Assembly (NCBI GenBank): GCA_025774405.1
Contig: JALGWB010000027.1
Location: 1 to 12,167 of the forward strand
Reading direction: 5' to 3'
Length of the DNA: 12,167 nucleotides
From: a bacterium
GTDB taxonomy: Bacteria; Arandabacterota; Arandabacteria; Arandabacterales; Arandabacteraceae
The first letter of the stretch is position 1. The number at the start of each line of letters is the position of its first letter. Position numbers and translations under genes: made by a program. A model generated the notes under the pieces. That model saw only the letters and a list, made by a program, of their open reading frames with translations, was not told the DNA's origin and searched no databases. This document shows, piece after piece, positions 1 through 6,140 of this stretch.

Positions 1-1
1 C

Positions 2-88
2 GTGCGGAGGGCTGATCGGGCTCGGGTCACTGACAAGACCGAGAGGATCATCAAGATAACGTATTGCAGGAAAGCGAAGGGTGACTGA
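2..88 (+). CDS. tilS: tRNA(Ile)-lysidine synthase, 3' end only
   Basis: Frame 2 is open from the window edge to a TGA at 86-88, giving a 28-residue C-terminal tail (VRRADRARVTDKTERIIKI...). The pattern of an Arg-rich V-R-R-x-x-R-A-R-V-T-x-K-T stretch followed by a hydrophobic strand resembles the end of the C-terminal domain of TilS, which makes lysidine at the wobble base of tRNA-Ile(CAU). The position supports this, since tilS directly upstream of hpt and ftsH is a widely conserved order. The stop codon overlaps the hpt start by one base (TGATG), suggesting translational coupling. The catalytic PP-loop domain lies outside the window, so the call rests on a short tail plus gene order. Confidence 0.6.
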   Translation: MRRADRARVTDKTERIIKITYCRKAKGD

Positions 89-612
89 TGAAAGTCGGCA
101 AGATTCTCATCAAAGAGGACGAAATACGGAAGCGCGTGACGGAACTTGGGGATGAGATTAGCCGCGACTACAGGGACAAAACCCCGACGCTTGTAAGCAT
201 TCTTAAGGGAGGCATAATTTTCCTTTCGGATTTGGTCAGGTCTTTGTCCATACTACATGAGATGGATTTCATGTCAGTCTCGAGCTACAACGGGGGCACT
301 GAATCTTCCGGAGTTGTGAGAATTCTTGCGGACCTCAGCATTAATATTGAAGGGCGTGATGTCATAATAGTCGAGGACATAGTCGATACGGGGCTTACAC
401 TGGATTACATCAGACATATTCTGCTTGCTCGGCATCCCAAGAGCCTGAGAATATGCACACTACTGGATAAGAAGGCGCGGCGGCGCGTGGATGTGCCTCT
501 CGACTACGTCGGCTTTGAAATCCCCGATGCATTTGTGATCGGCTACGGGCTGGACTATGGAGAGAAATACAGGCATCTCCCTTACATTGCCATACTTGAG
601 CCCGATGATTAA
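88..612 (+). CDS. hpt: Hypoxanthine(-guanine) phosphoribosyltransferase
   Basis: This purine salvage enzyme transfers the phosphoribosyl group of PRPP to hypoxanthine or guanine, giving IMP or GMP in the cytoplasm. The 174-aa product has the usual length. Visible features are the KGG loop (residues 40-42), the flexible-loop segment DFMSVSSY (60-67), and the PRPP-binding motif VIIVEDIVDTGLT (92-104) with its acidic pair E96/D97. The DKKARR stretch (127-132) and the C-terminal purine and Mg contacts in PDAFVIGYGLDY (about 146-157) are also present. The ATG start follows a purine-rich stretch (AGGAAAGCGAAGGG) and overlaps the tilS stop by one base. ftsH begins about 20 bases downstream, so the genes are very likely co-transcribed. 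Base specificity cannot be decided from sequence alone. Confidence 0.96.
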   Translation: MKVGKILIKEDEIRKRVTELGDEISRDYRDKTPTLVSILKGGIIFLSDLVRSLSILHEMDFMSVSSYNGGTESSGVVRILADLSINIEGRDVIIVEDIVDTGLTLDYIRHILLARHPKSLRICTLLDKKARRRVDVPLDYVGFEIPDAFVIGYGLDYGEKYRHLPYIAILEPDD

Positions 613-632
613 TGTAGTTAGTGGGAGCGTCT

Positions 633-2687
633 ATGCAGCAGAACAAGGCTAGCAAGGACAGTCGTAAGGACAAGATCAAATTGCCTTCCTCAGGCGGTAA
701 GCGGCCCTATAGAAGGAATCAGAAGATGGTGCCTGAACGGCGGGGCTACCGGGGTGGGCTGATATGGGTTGCGCTCTTCCTGATCACCCTGCTGATTGTT
801 TCCTTCCTGTGGAATCGCGAAGCCGGTGAAATTGAAATTCTTTACTCGGATTTCTATAAGGAAATCGCTAAGGCTAATCTGGAATCAGTAACGATCGATC
901 AGCGTGAAGTTCATGGCGAGTTCAAGAATCCGATAACTATCACTGACAAGAACGGGAGTGTACGTGAGGTCAGGAAGTTTAAGACCTGGCTTACGGCTGA
1001 GGATGCTGATCTGCCACAGGAGATATGGGAAGTTGATAAGACTGTAAGAATTGGTGCTAAGGGGGAGAAGAGCAATTGGGGAGGTTTCCTGCTTTCGACG
1101 ATGCTCCCCATCCTTTTCCTCATTGGTATAATGGTACTTCTGATGAGACAGATGGAAGCCGGCGGTAATCGTGCCTTCTCATTTGGAAGAAGCAGGGCGA
1201 AGCTGATAACTGGTGACCGCCCCAAGGTTACCTTCGACGACGTAGCGGGTGCCGATGAAGCCAAGGAGGAGCTGCAGGAGATAATAGAGTTTCTCAAAGA
1301 ACCGAGGAGATTTCAGCGGCTCGGAGGGCGGATTCCCAAGGGAGCCCTTCTGCTGGGGCCACCGGGGACCGGCAAGACATTATTAGCCAAGGCGGTGGCT
1401 GGTGAGGCTGGTGTTCCCTTCTTCAGCATCAGCGGTTCTGACTTTGTTGAGATGTTTGTTGGTGTGGGCGCTGCTCGGGTCAGAGATCTCTTTGAGCAAG
1501 GGAAGAAACATGCCCCATGCATTATCTTCATCGACGAGATCGATGCTGTGGGGAGGCATAGAGGGGCTGGACTGGGTGGTGGCCACGACGAGCGCGAGCA
1601 AACCTTGAATCAGCTGCTGGTTGAGATGGATGGTTTCGAATCCAACGAAGGTGTCATTTTGCTTGCGGCAACGAATCGGCCTGATGTGCTTGATCCTGCC
1701 CTCTTGCGCCCTGGTAGATTCGATCGGCAGATAGTTGTTGATATGCCAGATCTTAACGGGCGTGAGGGAATTCTCAAAGTCCATACACGTAAGATCCCCC
1801 TTGCCGATGACGTTGACCTTCGTACAATTGCGCGGGGCACGCCAGGGCTTTCAGGAGCGGATCTTGCAAATATCGTGAATGAGGCAGCGTTACTTGCTGC
1901 CCGACGTAATCGCAAGCAGGTGACAATGACCGACTTTGAAGAAGCCAAGGACAAGGTGATGATGGGACCGGAGCGCAGGAGTCTGATTCTGAGCGACGAC
2001 GAGCGACGGCGGATTGCTTATCATGAGGCGGGTCATGCCATGGTGGCAAGCCTCATACCAGAGGCCGATCCGCTGCACAAGGTCACTATCATTCCCCGCG
2101 GCAGAGCTCTTGGGATGACTGCTCAACTGCCTCTGGATGACCGCCACAATTTCTCGCGCAGCATGCTCATGGGTGAAATAGCTGTCCTGCTTGGTGGACG
2201 AGAAGCGGAGCAAGCGGTATTCAAAGATCTAACCACAGGTGCGAAGGCGGACATCGACAAGGCGACAGATATTGCTCGTAAGATGGTGTGCGAATGGGGA
2301 ATGAGTGATTTGGGCCCCTTGAGCTTTGGCAAGAAGGAGGAACAAATATTCTTGGGGCGTGAAATAGCCCAGCATCGTGACTACAGTGAGGAGACAGCAG
2401 TTCTCATTGATAAGGAGGTTCGCAAAATAGTTGACGCCGCCTCCGCAAGAGCAGCTAAAATCATAAGTGATAACATAGGGAGGCTTGACGCTCTGGCGAC
2501 AGCATTGCTTGAAAGAGAGATTCTTGACCGCGAGGAAATTGAGAAGATCCTCAGAGGTGAGAAGTTGAAACCGCGAGAGCGTCCGGACGAAGGTGACTCG
2601 GGTCGCAGGCGCAGTGTGAGTGAGCATCAGGAGGTCGATTCGAATCAGGCGGGAAACGGGAGTGGCGAGAGCGAAGCGAAGGACTAG
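633..2687 (+). CDS. ftsH: ATP-dependent zinc metalloprotease FtsH
   Basis: This membrane-anchored AAA+ protease degrades misassembled membrane proteins and short-lived regulators. I place the start at ATG 633 (684 aa), because GGGAG lies 5 bases upstream. The in-frame GTG at 621 has no SD. A strongly basic cytoplasmic N-terminal tail (residues 1-41) precedes TM1 (about 43-60). A periplasmic domain follows, then TM2 (about 152-172). The AAA domain has Walker A GPPGTGKT (242-249), Walker B IIFIDEID (297-304), and the second region of homology around NRPDVLDPALLRPGRFDRQ. The peptidase domain has HEAGH (464-468), with D540 in ADIDKAT as the expected third zinc ligand. The tail after about 640 is charged and low in complexity. 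All catalytic residues are intact. The 3' end overlaps folE. Confidence 0.98.
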   Translation: MQQNKASKDSRKDKIKLPSSGGKRPYRRNQKMVPERRGYRGGLIWVALFLITLLIVSFLWNREAGEIEILYSDFYKEIAKANLESVTIDQREVHGEFKNPITITDKNGSVREVRKFKTWLTAEDADLPQEIWEVDKTVRIGAKGEKSNWGGFLLSTMLPILFLIGIMVLLMRQMEAGGNRAFSFGRSRAKLITGDRPKVTFDDVAGADEAKEELQEIIEFLKEPRRFQRLGGRIPKGALLLGPPGTGKTLLAKAVAGEAGVPFFSISGSDFVEMFVGVGAARVRDLFEQGKKHAPCIIFIDEIDAVGRHRGAGLGGGHDEREQTLNQLLVEMDGFESNEGVILLAATNRPDVLDPALLRPGRFDRQIVVDMPDLNGREGILKVHTRKIPLADDVDLRTIARGTPGLSGADLANIVNEAALLAARRNRKQVTMTDFEEAKDKVMMGPERRSLILSDDERRRIAYHEAGHAMVASLIPEADPLHKVTIIPRGRALGMTAQLPLDDRHNFSRSMLMGEIAVLLGGREAEQAVFKDLTTGAKADIDKATDIARKMVCEWGMSDLGPLSFGKKEEQIFLGREIAQHRDYSEETAVLIDKEVRKIVDAASARAAKIISDNIGRLDALATALLEREILDREEIEKILRGEKLKPRERPDEGDSGRRRSVSEHQEVDSNQAGNGSGESEAKD

Positions 2688-3240
2688 GAAACGCACATTC
2701 GATAGACGCAAAGTTGAGAAAGCTGTCAAGCTTCTTCTTGAAGGGATTGGAGAGGATCCCGCAAGGGAAGGTCTGTTGTCAACCCCCAGACGTGTCTGTG
2801 ATCTCTATGAAGAGATTCTATCCGGCATGTGGCAGAATCCACGAGCCTATCTCACCCCCATCAGCGCTGATTCGAACCAGGATCTCGTTGTCATAAAGAA
2901 CATAGGCTTTGTATCGATTTGTGAGCATCACCTTTTACCATTCATTGGTAAGGTAACGGTTGGCTATGCGCCCCGCCGAAAGCGCATAGTTGGGATTAGC
3001 AAGATTGTAAGAGCAATCAATGCACTTGCGCATAGGTTGCAGATCCAGGAGCGCTTGACAACTCAGATTGCCGATGCAATTGAGGAAGAGCTTAAGCCTG
3101 CTGGTTTGCTTGTGGTTGTCGAAGCTGAGCATCTCTGTATGACGATCAGGGGTGTGAAGAAGCCGGGCTCACTGATCGTGACTAAGGAAGCACGAGGTAT
3201 TTTCAAGCGACCCGACAGGCAAGCCCTTGTCCTTTCCTAG
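2662..3240 (+). CDS. folE: GTP cyclohydrolase I (FolE, zinc type)
   Basis: This enzyme converts GTP to 7,8-dihydroneopterin triphosphate, the first step of tetrahydrofolate (and biopterin/queuosine-type) synthesis. In the 192-aa form starting at GTG 2662, the zinc ligands are C87 and H90 in SICEHHLLPF and C159 in AEHLCMTIRG. H89 is the likely catalytic His. The GEDPAREGLLSTPRRV stretch near the N-terminus and LQIQERLT are also family hallmarks. The Cys ligands identify the canonical Zn-dependent FolE1, not FolE2. GTG 2662 is preferred because GGCGGGA lies 7 bases upstream and the length fits the family. GTG 2620 (206 aa) is an alternative with only a weak SD and an Arg-rich extension. Either way the gene overlaps the end of ftsH, indicating translational coupling. 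Confidence 0.95.
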   Translation: MARAKRRTRKRTFDRRKVEKAVKLLLEGIGEDPAREGLLSTPRRVCDLYEEILSGMWQNPRAYLTPISADSNQDLVVIKNIGFVSICEHHLLPFIGKVTVGYAPRRKRIVGISKIVRAINALAHRLQIQERLTTQIADAIEEELKPAGLLVVVEAEHLCMTIRGVKKPGSLIVTKEARGIFKRPDRQALVLS

Positions 3241-3282
3241 GCAAAAGGGTAAACTACGCCTCGAAGCTAACCTGGGGAAGCC

Positions 3283-4140
3283 ATGGATCTTAGACTGAGG
3301 GATTATAGGCTTGATATCGGCAACCGACCCCTCATCATGGGTATTCTCAACGTTACACCGGATTCATTCTGGGATGGTGGTCGTCACCATCAGCCGGGGC
3401 TTGCGATTTCGAAGGCGCACGAGCTTTTGGAGCAGGGTGCAGACATAATCGATGTTGGTGGGGAGTCGACGAGGCCGGGTTCGGAACCCGTAAGTGCTGA
3501 TGAGGAGACAAGACGAATCGGTCCGGTTGTTGAACGACTTGTCAAGGAGTTGAATGCTCCGATCTCAATAGACACCCGAAAGTCAGAAGTTGCCGAGAGG
3601 ATGCTCGAGCTTGGGGCACATATGATAAATGATATCAGTGGGTTGATACATGATCCAGGCATGGTAGATGTTGTCAGGCGATTTGATGTACCCATTGTTA
3701 TCATGCATATGCGTGGAACGCCCGAGAATATGCAAAGTCATACGCACTATCAGGATGTTGTCCAAGATGTGCGTGCTGAGCTCTTGGAGAGGGTTGCCTG
3801 GGCTGAGGCTAATGGAATTCGTGCTGAGAACATCATCATTGATCCTGGCATGGGTTTTGCCAAGACAGCTGAGCAATGTATTGAGATGCTTGCTCGGTTA
3901 CAGGAGTTCCGGGATCTGGGCTACCCGATCCTTGTTGGGCCGTCGAGGAAGTCTTTCATCGGAAAGACAGTCGGACTGATACCTGAGCAGCGGCTGGAAG
4001 CAACGATTGCAGCTTGTGTGGTTGCTGTGATGAAAGGGGCAAGCATCGTTAGGGTGCATGATGTCGGAGAAGTCGCCAGGGCCTTGCGACTGGTGCAGGT
4101 GATCCGCTCAGCAGAGACTGAGGACACAAGCGTAAAATGA
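3283..4140 (+). CDS. folP: Dihydropteroate synthase
   Basis: This enzyme condenses dihydropterin pyrophosphate with p-aminobenzoate to give dihydropteroate, and is the sulfonamide target. The 285-aa TIM-barrel protein begins with the first signature MGILNVTPDSFWDGG (residues 19-33). The second signature is GADIIDVGGESTRPG (about 52-66). SIDTRK, NDISG, the MHMRGTPENMQ stretch, IIIDPGMGFAKT and LVGPSRKSFIGK follow in the expected order. The ATG at 3283 is preceded by GGGGAAG at good spacing. Residue 30 is Trp where the best-studied enzymes have Ser (DSFSDGG). This lies in the flexible substrate loop and is noted as a variation, not a defect. It sits 42 bases after folE. Its last codons overlap cdaA through ATGA, consistent with one operon. 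Confidence 0.97.
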   Translation: MDLRLRDYRLDIGNRPLIMGILNVTPDSFWDGGRHHQPGLAISKAHELLEQGADIIDVGGESTRPGSEPVSADEETRRIGPVVERLVKELNAPISIDTRKSEVAERMLELGAHMINDISGLIHDPGMVDVVRRFDVPIVIMHMRGTPENMQSHTHYQDVVQDVRAELLERVAWAEANGIRAENIIIDPGMGFAKTAEQCIEMLARLQEFRDLGYPILVGPSRKSFIGKTVGLIPEQRLEATIAACVVAVMKGASIVRVHDVGEVARALRLVQVIRSAETEDTSVK

Positions 4141-4895
4141 GCTGGATTAGCGGTTGGTGGACTGACATACTCGACATCGTCATAGTGACCCTCCTCTTCT
4201 TCAAGCTCTTTCAGCTGATTCGAGGAACAAGAGCTGCGCAGATGTTTCTCGGATTGATAATCATCATTGCTGCTTCCTTCATCGCTGATTGGCTGAGATT
4301 GGATGCACTCAACTGGATAATCTCAAGTCTCAAGACCGTATGGGTAGTAGCCTTTGTTATCATTTTTCAGCCTGAGCTCCGACGGGTGTTAGCTCAGCTC
4401 GGTCAAAGTAGATTCATAAGATATTTCATGCGTCCGGAGCACCTGGTCGTGCTTGATGAGATAGTTGGGGCTGCCAGGGAGCTATCCATTCGCAAGACGG
4501 GTGCTTTGATAGTGATAGCACGTGAAGCCAGTCTTCGCCCCTACATTGATACCGGTACGCGTATCAATGCCAAGGTCAGCAAGGAACTCCTTTGTACGAT
4601 ATTCACACCCCAGACTCCCTTACACGATGGGGCCTGCATCGTTGTCAGAGAACAGATTGTGGCTGCAGGTTGCATTTTACCCCTATCTGAGAATCCTATG
4701 TTGCCGCCGGCCCTGGGCATGCGACATAGGGCTGCAGTTGGACTGAGTGAGGAGACAGATGCCGTTGTGGTTGCTGTATCTGAGGAGACTGGTGGTATCT
4801 CGGTTGCGGTCAGAGGCAACCTCAGGCGCAAGCTTGACCCTGACACGTTGCGAGAGGTGCTGGAAGAGATCCTTACCCCGGCCCAAACATCCTAG
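4137..4895 (+). CDS. cdaA: Membrane diadenylate cyclase CdaA (c-di-AMP synthase)
   Basis: This enzyme makes the second messenger c-di-AMP from two ATP. The 252-aa protein has the CdaA layout. Three N-terminal membrane segments (about 11-27, 36-51, 60-78) are followed by a cytoplasmic DAC (DisA_N) domain from about residue 95. Catalytic motifs are intact: LHDGA with D164-G165-A166, and RHRAA at 196-200. GALIVIARE (122-130) is the typical domain entry. The ATG overlaps the folP stop (ATGA), and GAGGA lies 12 bases upstream inside folP, so translation is probably coupled. The usual partner cdaR (YbbR domains) is not adjacent. The TAG stop at 4893-4895 overlaps the stop of the convergent neighbour. 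c-di-AMP commonly controls osmolyte and K+ balance and cell-wall homeostasis; its target here is not shown. Confidence 0.96.
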   Translation: MSWISGWWTDILDIVIVTLLFFKLFQLIRGTRAAQMFLGLIIIIAASFIADWLRLDALNWIISSLKTVWVVAFVIIFQPELRRVLAQLGQSRFIRYFMRPEHLVVLDEIVGAARELSIRKTGALIVIAREASLRPYIDTGTRINAKVSKELLCTIFTPQTPLHDGACIVVREQIVAAGCILPLSENPMLPPALGMRHRAAVGLSEETDAVVVAVSEETGGISVAVRGNLRRKLDPDTLREVLEEILTPAQTS

Positions 4896-5770
4896 GGAGC
4901 AAACATCACTTTAAGCTCTCCCCAGGCCACTTGAGCGTCCTGCGAATGGTTATCAAAGGCAACAACATCATTGCCGCTGCGAGGCGCAATGCACCAGCTC
5001 GGTGAGGGTGCAAAGTCTGCCGGTGTTTTCATACGCACTACAATGCCTGTGACTATGAAGCATCTTGGCCGTGCGAGGTCGATTTCGAAGTCGATATCAC
5101 CGTCCAGATAGAGGTTAACGGAATCGGTTGCGTGATAAAGTCTTACGAAGAGGTCGTCTCCGGCCTGGCAGATTTTTCCACCTGGCTCAAGCCAGCCAAT
5201 TCTGATGAGCCTTCCACCATATGATTCAGGGTGAGAGCAGAAATCGGATGCGAGCACATCTGTAGGCGCATGGGGGCAGCTACCTTTGATCAATCTGGTA
5301 CCACAGTTTTCAATTGCAACGTCTCCTAAAGTCGCCAGCCCTGTCTGCGGGAAGAAATAATTGCCATTGCTGTACCTCAACCACCCATTGACTAGCACAG
5401 AGTCGCCGAGCTCGTAGCTTTCCTGCTCACCATAGACAAGGATTCCGCATCTTCCTGACTCTATCCAGAAAAGCCAGCCACCTGTCTCATAAGTTGAGGG
5501 CTCGGCGATAATCGTCCCGGTAACGGAAACGAAATCGCCGAGCCGATCAGGTCTCCCGTCGTGGTCGCTGTCCCTCCTTATGTCGCAGATGTGATCGCCG
5601 CCAGAACGATCGGTGTCAGTCGCACGGAAGGGTCTAAGCTTGATGAGGTGAGCTTGAGCGAAGGAGTTTAGGAGCAGAAGGGATAGCAGAACTAGCCCGG
5701 AAGACCATAAGAGCATTGATTTTATAGAACTGACTGCCCCCGGGTTCGTCGTTTTGAATCGTCTTTGCAT
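4892..5770 (-). CDS. Secreted protein, two OB-like segments and a Ca-binding-type loop, function unknown
   Basis: I recognise no named family. From the ATG whose first base is at 5770 the product is 292 aa. This start is chosen because GGGAG lies 8 bases upstream. An upstream ATG (first base 5785) and a further in-frame extension lack an SD and lie in the structured leader. The hydrophobic stretch 20-35 ending AQA (38-40) looks like a signal peptide. After it comes DSDHDGRPDRLGD (68-80), a DxDxDGxxD calcium-loop pattern like thrombospondin type-3 or dockerin repeats. Then come two beta-rich stretches, GDFVSVTGTIIAEP to about 155 and GRLIRIGWLEPGG to about 245, which look like OB-fold modules. 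The mature part has eight Cys (62, 108, 156, 165, 178, 201, 237, 260), so disulfides are likely. It probably acts in the periplasm, on the surface or outside the cell. It has its own candidate sigma-54 promoter. Confidence 0.75.
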   Translation of the reverse strand: MQRRFKTTNPGAVSSIKSMLLWSSGLVLLSLLLLNSFAQAHLIKLRPFRATDTDRSGGDHICDIRRDSDHDGRPDRLGDFVSVTGTIIAEPSTYETGGWLFWIESGRCGILVYGEQESYELGDSVLVNGWLRYSNGNYFFPQTGLATLGDVAIENCGTRLIKGSCPHAPTDVLASDFCSHPESYGGRLIRIGWLEPGGKICQAGDDLFVRLYHATDSVNLYLDGDIDFEIDLARPRCFIVTGIVVRMKTPADFAPSPSWCIAPRSGNDVVAFDNHSQDAQVAWGELKVMFAP

Positions 5771-5802
5771 TGAGTGATCTCCCATGGATCTTGATTGTCG
5801 TA

Positions 5803-5886
5803 GAACGGGAACCGCCGGACCACACATCCCGTCACAATCACCGAATCTCGGTGCCGCCACCCTACAAAGCCTGGCGGCTCCCGTCC
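5803..5886 (-). promoter_or_regulatory. Structured 5' leader RNA (14-bp stem enclosing an inner hairpin)
   Basis: Read as minus-strand RNA, 5886-5873 (GGACGGGAGCCGCC) pairs with 5816-5803 (GGCGGUUCCCGUUC) over 14 consecutive base pairs, two of them G-U. The 56-nt interior contains a second hairpin, CACCGA-GAU-UCGGUG (5853-5839). It lies between the candidate sigma-54 transcription start (about 5907) and the ATG at 5770, so it would form most of the leader. I looked for the conserved blocks of the c-di-AMP (ydaO), c-di-GMP, cobalamin, SAM, TPP and glycine riboswitches and did not recognise any. It could be a novel regulatory leader, an RNA-stabilising structure, or a small repetitive palindromic element with 14-bp inverted ends. 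G-U pairing in this strand only slightly favours RNA function. Confidence 0.5.
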
Positions 5887-5917
5887 GCCCCCTGAGAACC
5901 TCCGCTCCCGTAAAAAG

Positions 5918-5933
5918 TGCAAGAGCGATGCCA
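5918..5933 (-). promoter_or_regulatory. Sigma-54 (-24/-12) type promoter
   Basis: On the minus strand the sequence TGGCATCGCTCTTGCA matches the RpoN consensus TGGCAC-N5-TTGCA with a single mismatch in the conserved bases. The invariant GG and GC are separated by exactly 10 bases. The predicted start is near 5907, just before the structured leader and about 137 bases before the ATG of the secreted-protein gene. An inverted repeat lies upstream at the distance expected for an enhancer-binding protein. It is inferred to drive the 4892-5770 gene independently of the MFS gene. Transcription from it would require RpoN and an AAA+ activator, neither of which is in this window. Confidence 0.6.
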
Positions 5934-5965
5934 CAATTGCTTTTCCTACACAGAAATTCTCTAAT

Positions 5966-6005
5966 GCCTTGCCGAGTAAGAGGATAGAATCAAGAGAGGC
6001 AAGGC
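5966..6005. repeat. Interrupted palindrome GCCTTGCC-N24-GGCAAGGC, candidate activator site
   Basis: Perfect 8-bp inverted repeats lie at 5966-5973 and 5998-6005, 24 bases apart. The centre is near 5985, about 78 bases upstream of the predicted start (5907) of the sigma-54 type promoter. This is within the usual range for upstream activating sequences bound by sigma-54 enhancer-binding proteins. The half-sites are further apart than in many such sites, so two separate dimers or a simple RNA hairpin (MFS transcript 3' region) are alternatives. There is no U-run that would make it an intrinsic terminator. Confidence 0.4.
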
Positions 6006-6097
6006 CTGGATTGGCATGGAATCAACGAGACTGTAAACATTTCGACGGCTGACATGCCACCGGTACGGAGTAACGGATTGATTTTGCAGCGATTGCG

Positions 6098-6140
6098 AGG
6101 TGTAAACAGAAGCTACACCTGAACCCCTTTGGTTACACCT
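6098..6140. repeat. Triple TACACCT heptamer cluster at the MFS gene 3' end
   Basis: The heptamer TACACCT occurs at 6114-6120 and 6134-6140 on the + strand, exactly 20 bp apart (about two helical turns). Its complement AGGTGTA is at 6098-6104. The last copy overlaps the stop codon of the MFS gene. As minus-strand RNA, the first two copies form a 7-bp stem with a 9-base loop just after the MFS stop, without a following U-tract. It could be an operator array for the downstream promoter region, or a transcript-end hairpin that protects the MFS mRNA. Confidence 0.4.

Larger units (their letters stand above)
5771..6138. other. 368-base gap upstream of the two-OB secreted protein
   Basis: No convincing protein or tRNA gene was found in this gap. 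Reading leftward it holds the TACACCT cluster (6098-6140), a featureless stretch (6006-6097), the interrupted palindrome (5966-6005), the sigma-54 type promoter (5918-5933), the structured leader (5803-5886) and the SD GGGAG for the ATG at 5770. Short open frames here lack SDs and coding character. Confidence 0.6.

Noticed and set aside
621..632. GTG 621 as the ftsH start (688 aa)
   Set aside because: No SD lies before it, while GGGAG lies 5 bases before ATG 633.
1383..2213. Long minus-strand open frames opposite ftsH (and similar ones opposite hpt, folP and cdaA)
   Set aside because: They are antisense shadows of strongly conserved genes, without SDs or recognisable domains.
2620..2661. GTG 2620 as the folE start (206 aa)
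   Set aside because: Only a weak AGG lies upstream and the extra residues are an Arg-rich read-through of the ftsH 3' end. GTG 2662 has a better SD and a typical FolE length, but the choice is not certain.
5771..5860. N-terminal extension of the two-OB secreted protein up to 5860
   Set aside because: It would bury the signal peptide behind about 30 extra residues, has no SD, and its DNA is explained by the stem-forming leader.
5803..5910. c-di-AMP (ydaO) riboswitch, considered because cdaA is close
   Set aside because: The GC-rich purine runs are superficially similar, but the conserved core blocks of that riboswitch were not recognised. Kept only as an unidentified leader.
5771..6138. tRNA or other stable RNA gene in the large gap
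   Set aside because: No T-loop GTTCRAAYC or acceptor/CCA pattern was found on either strand.
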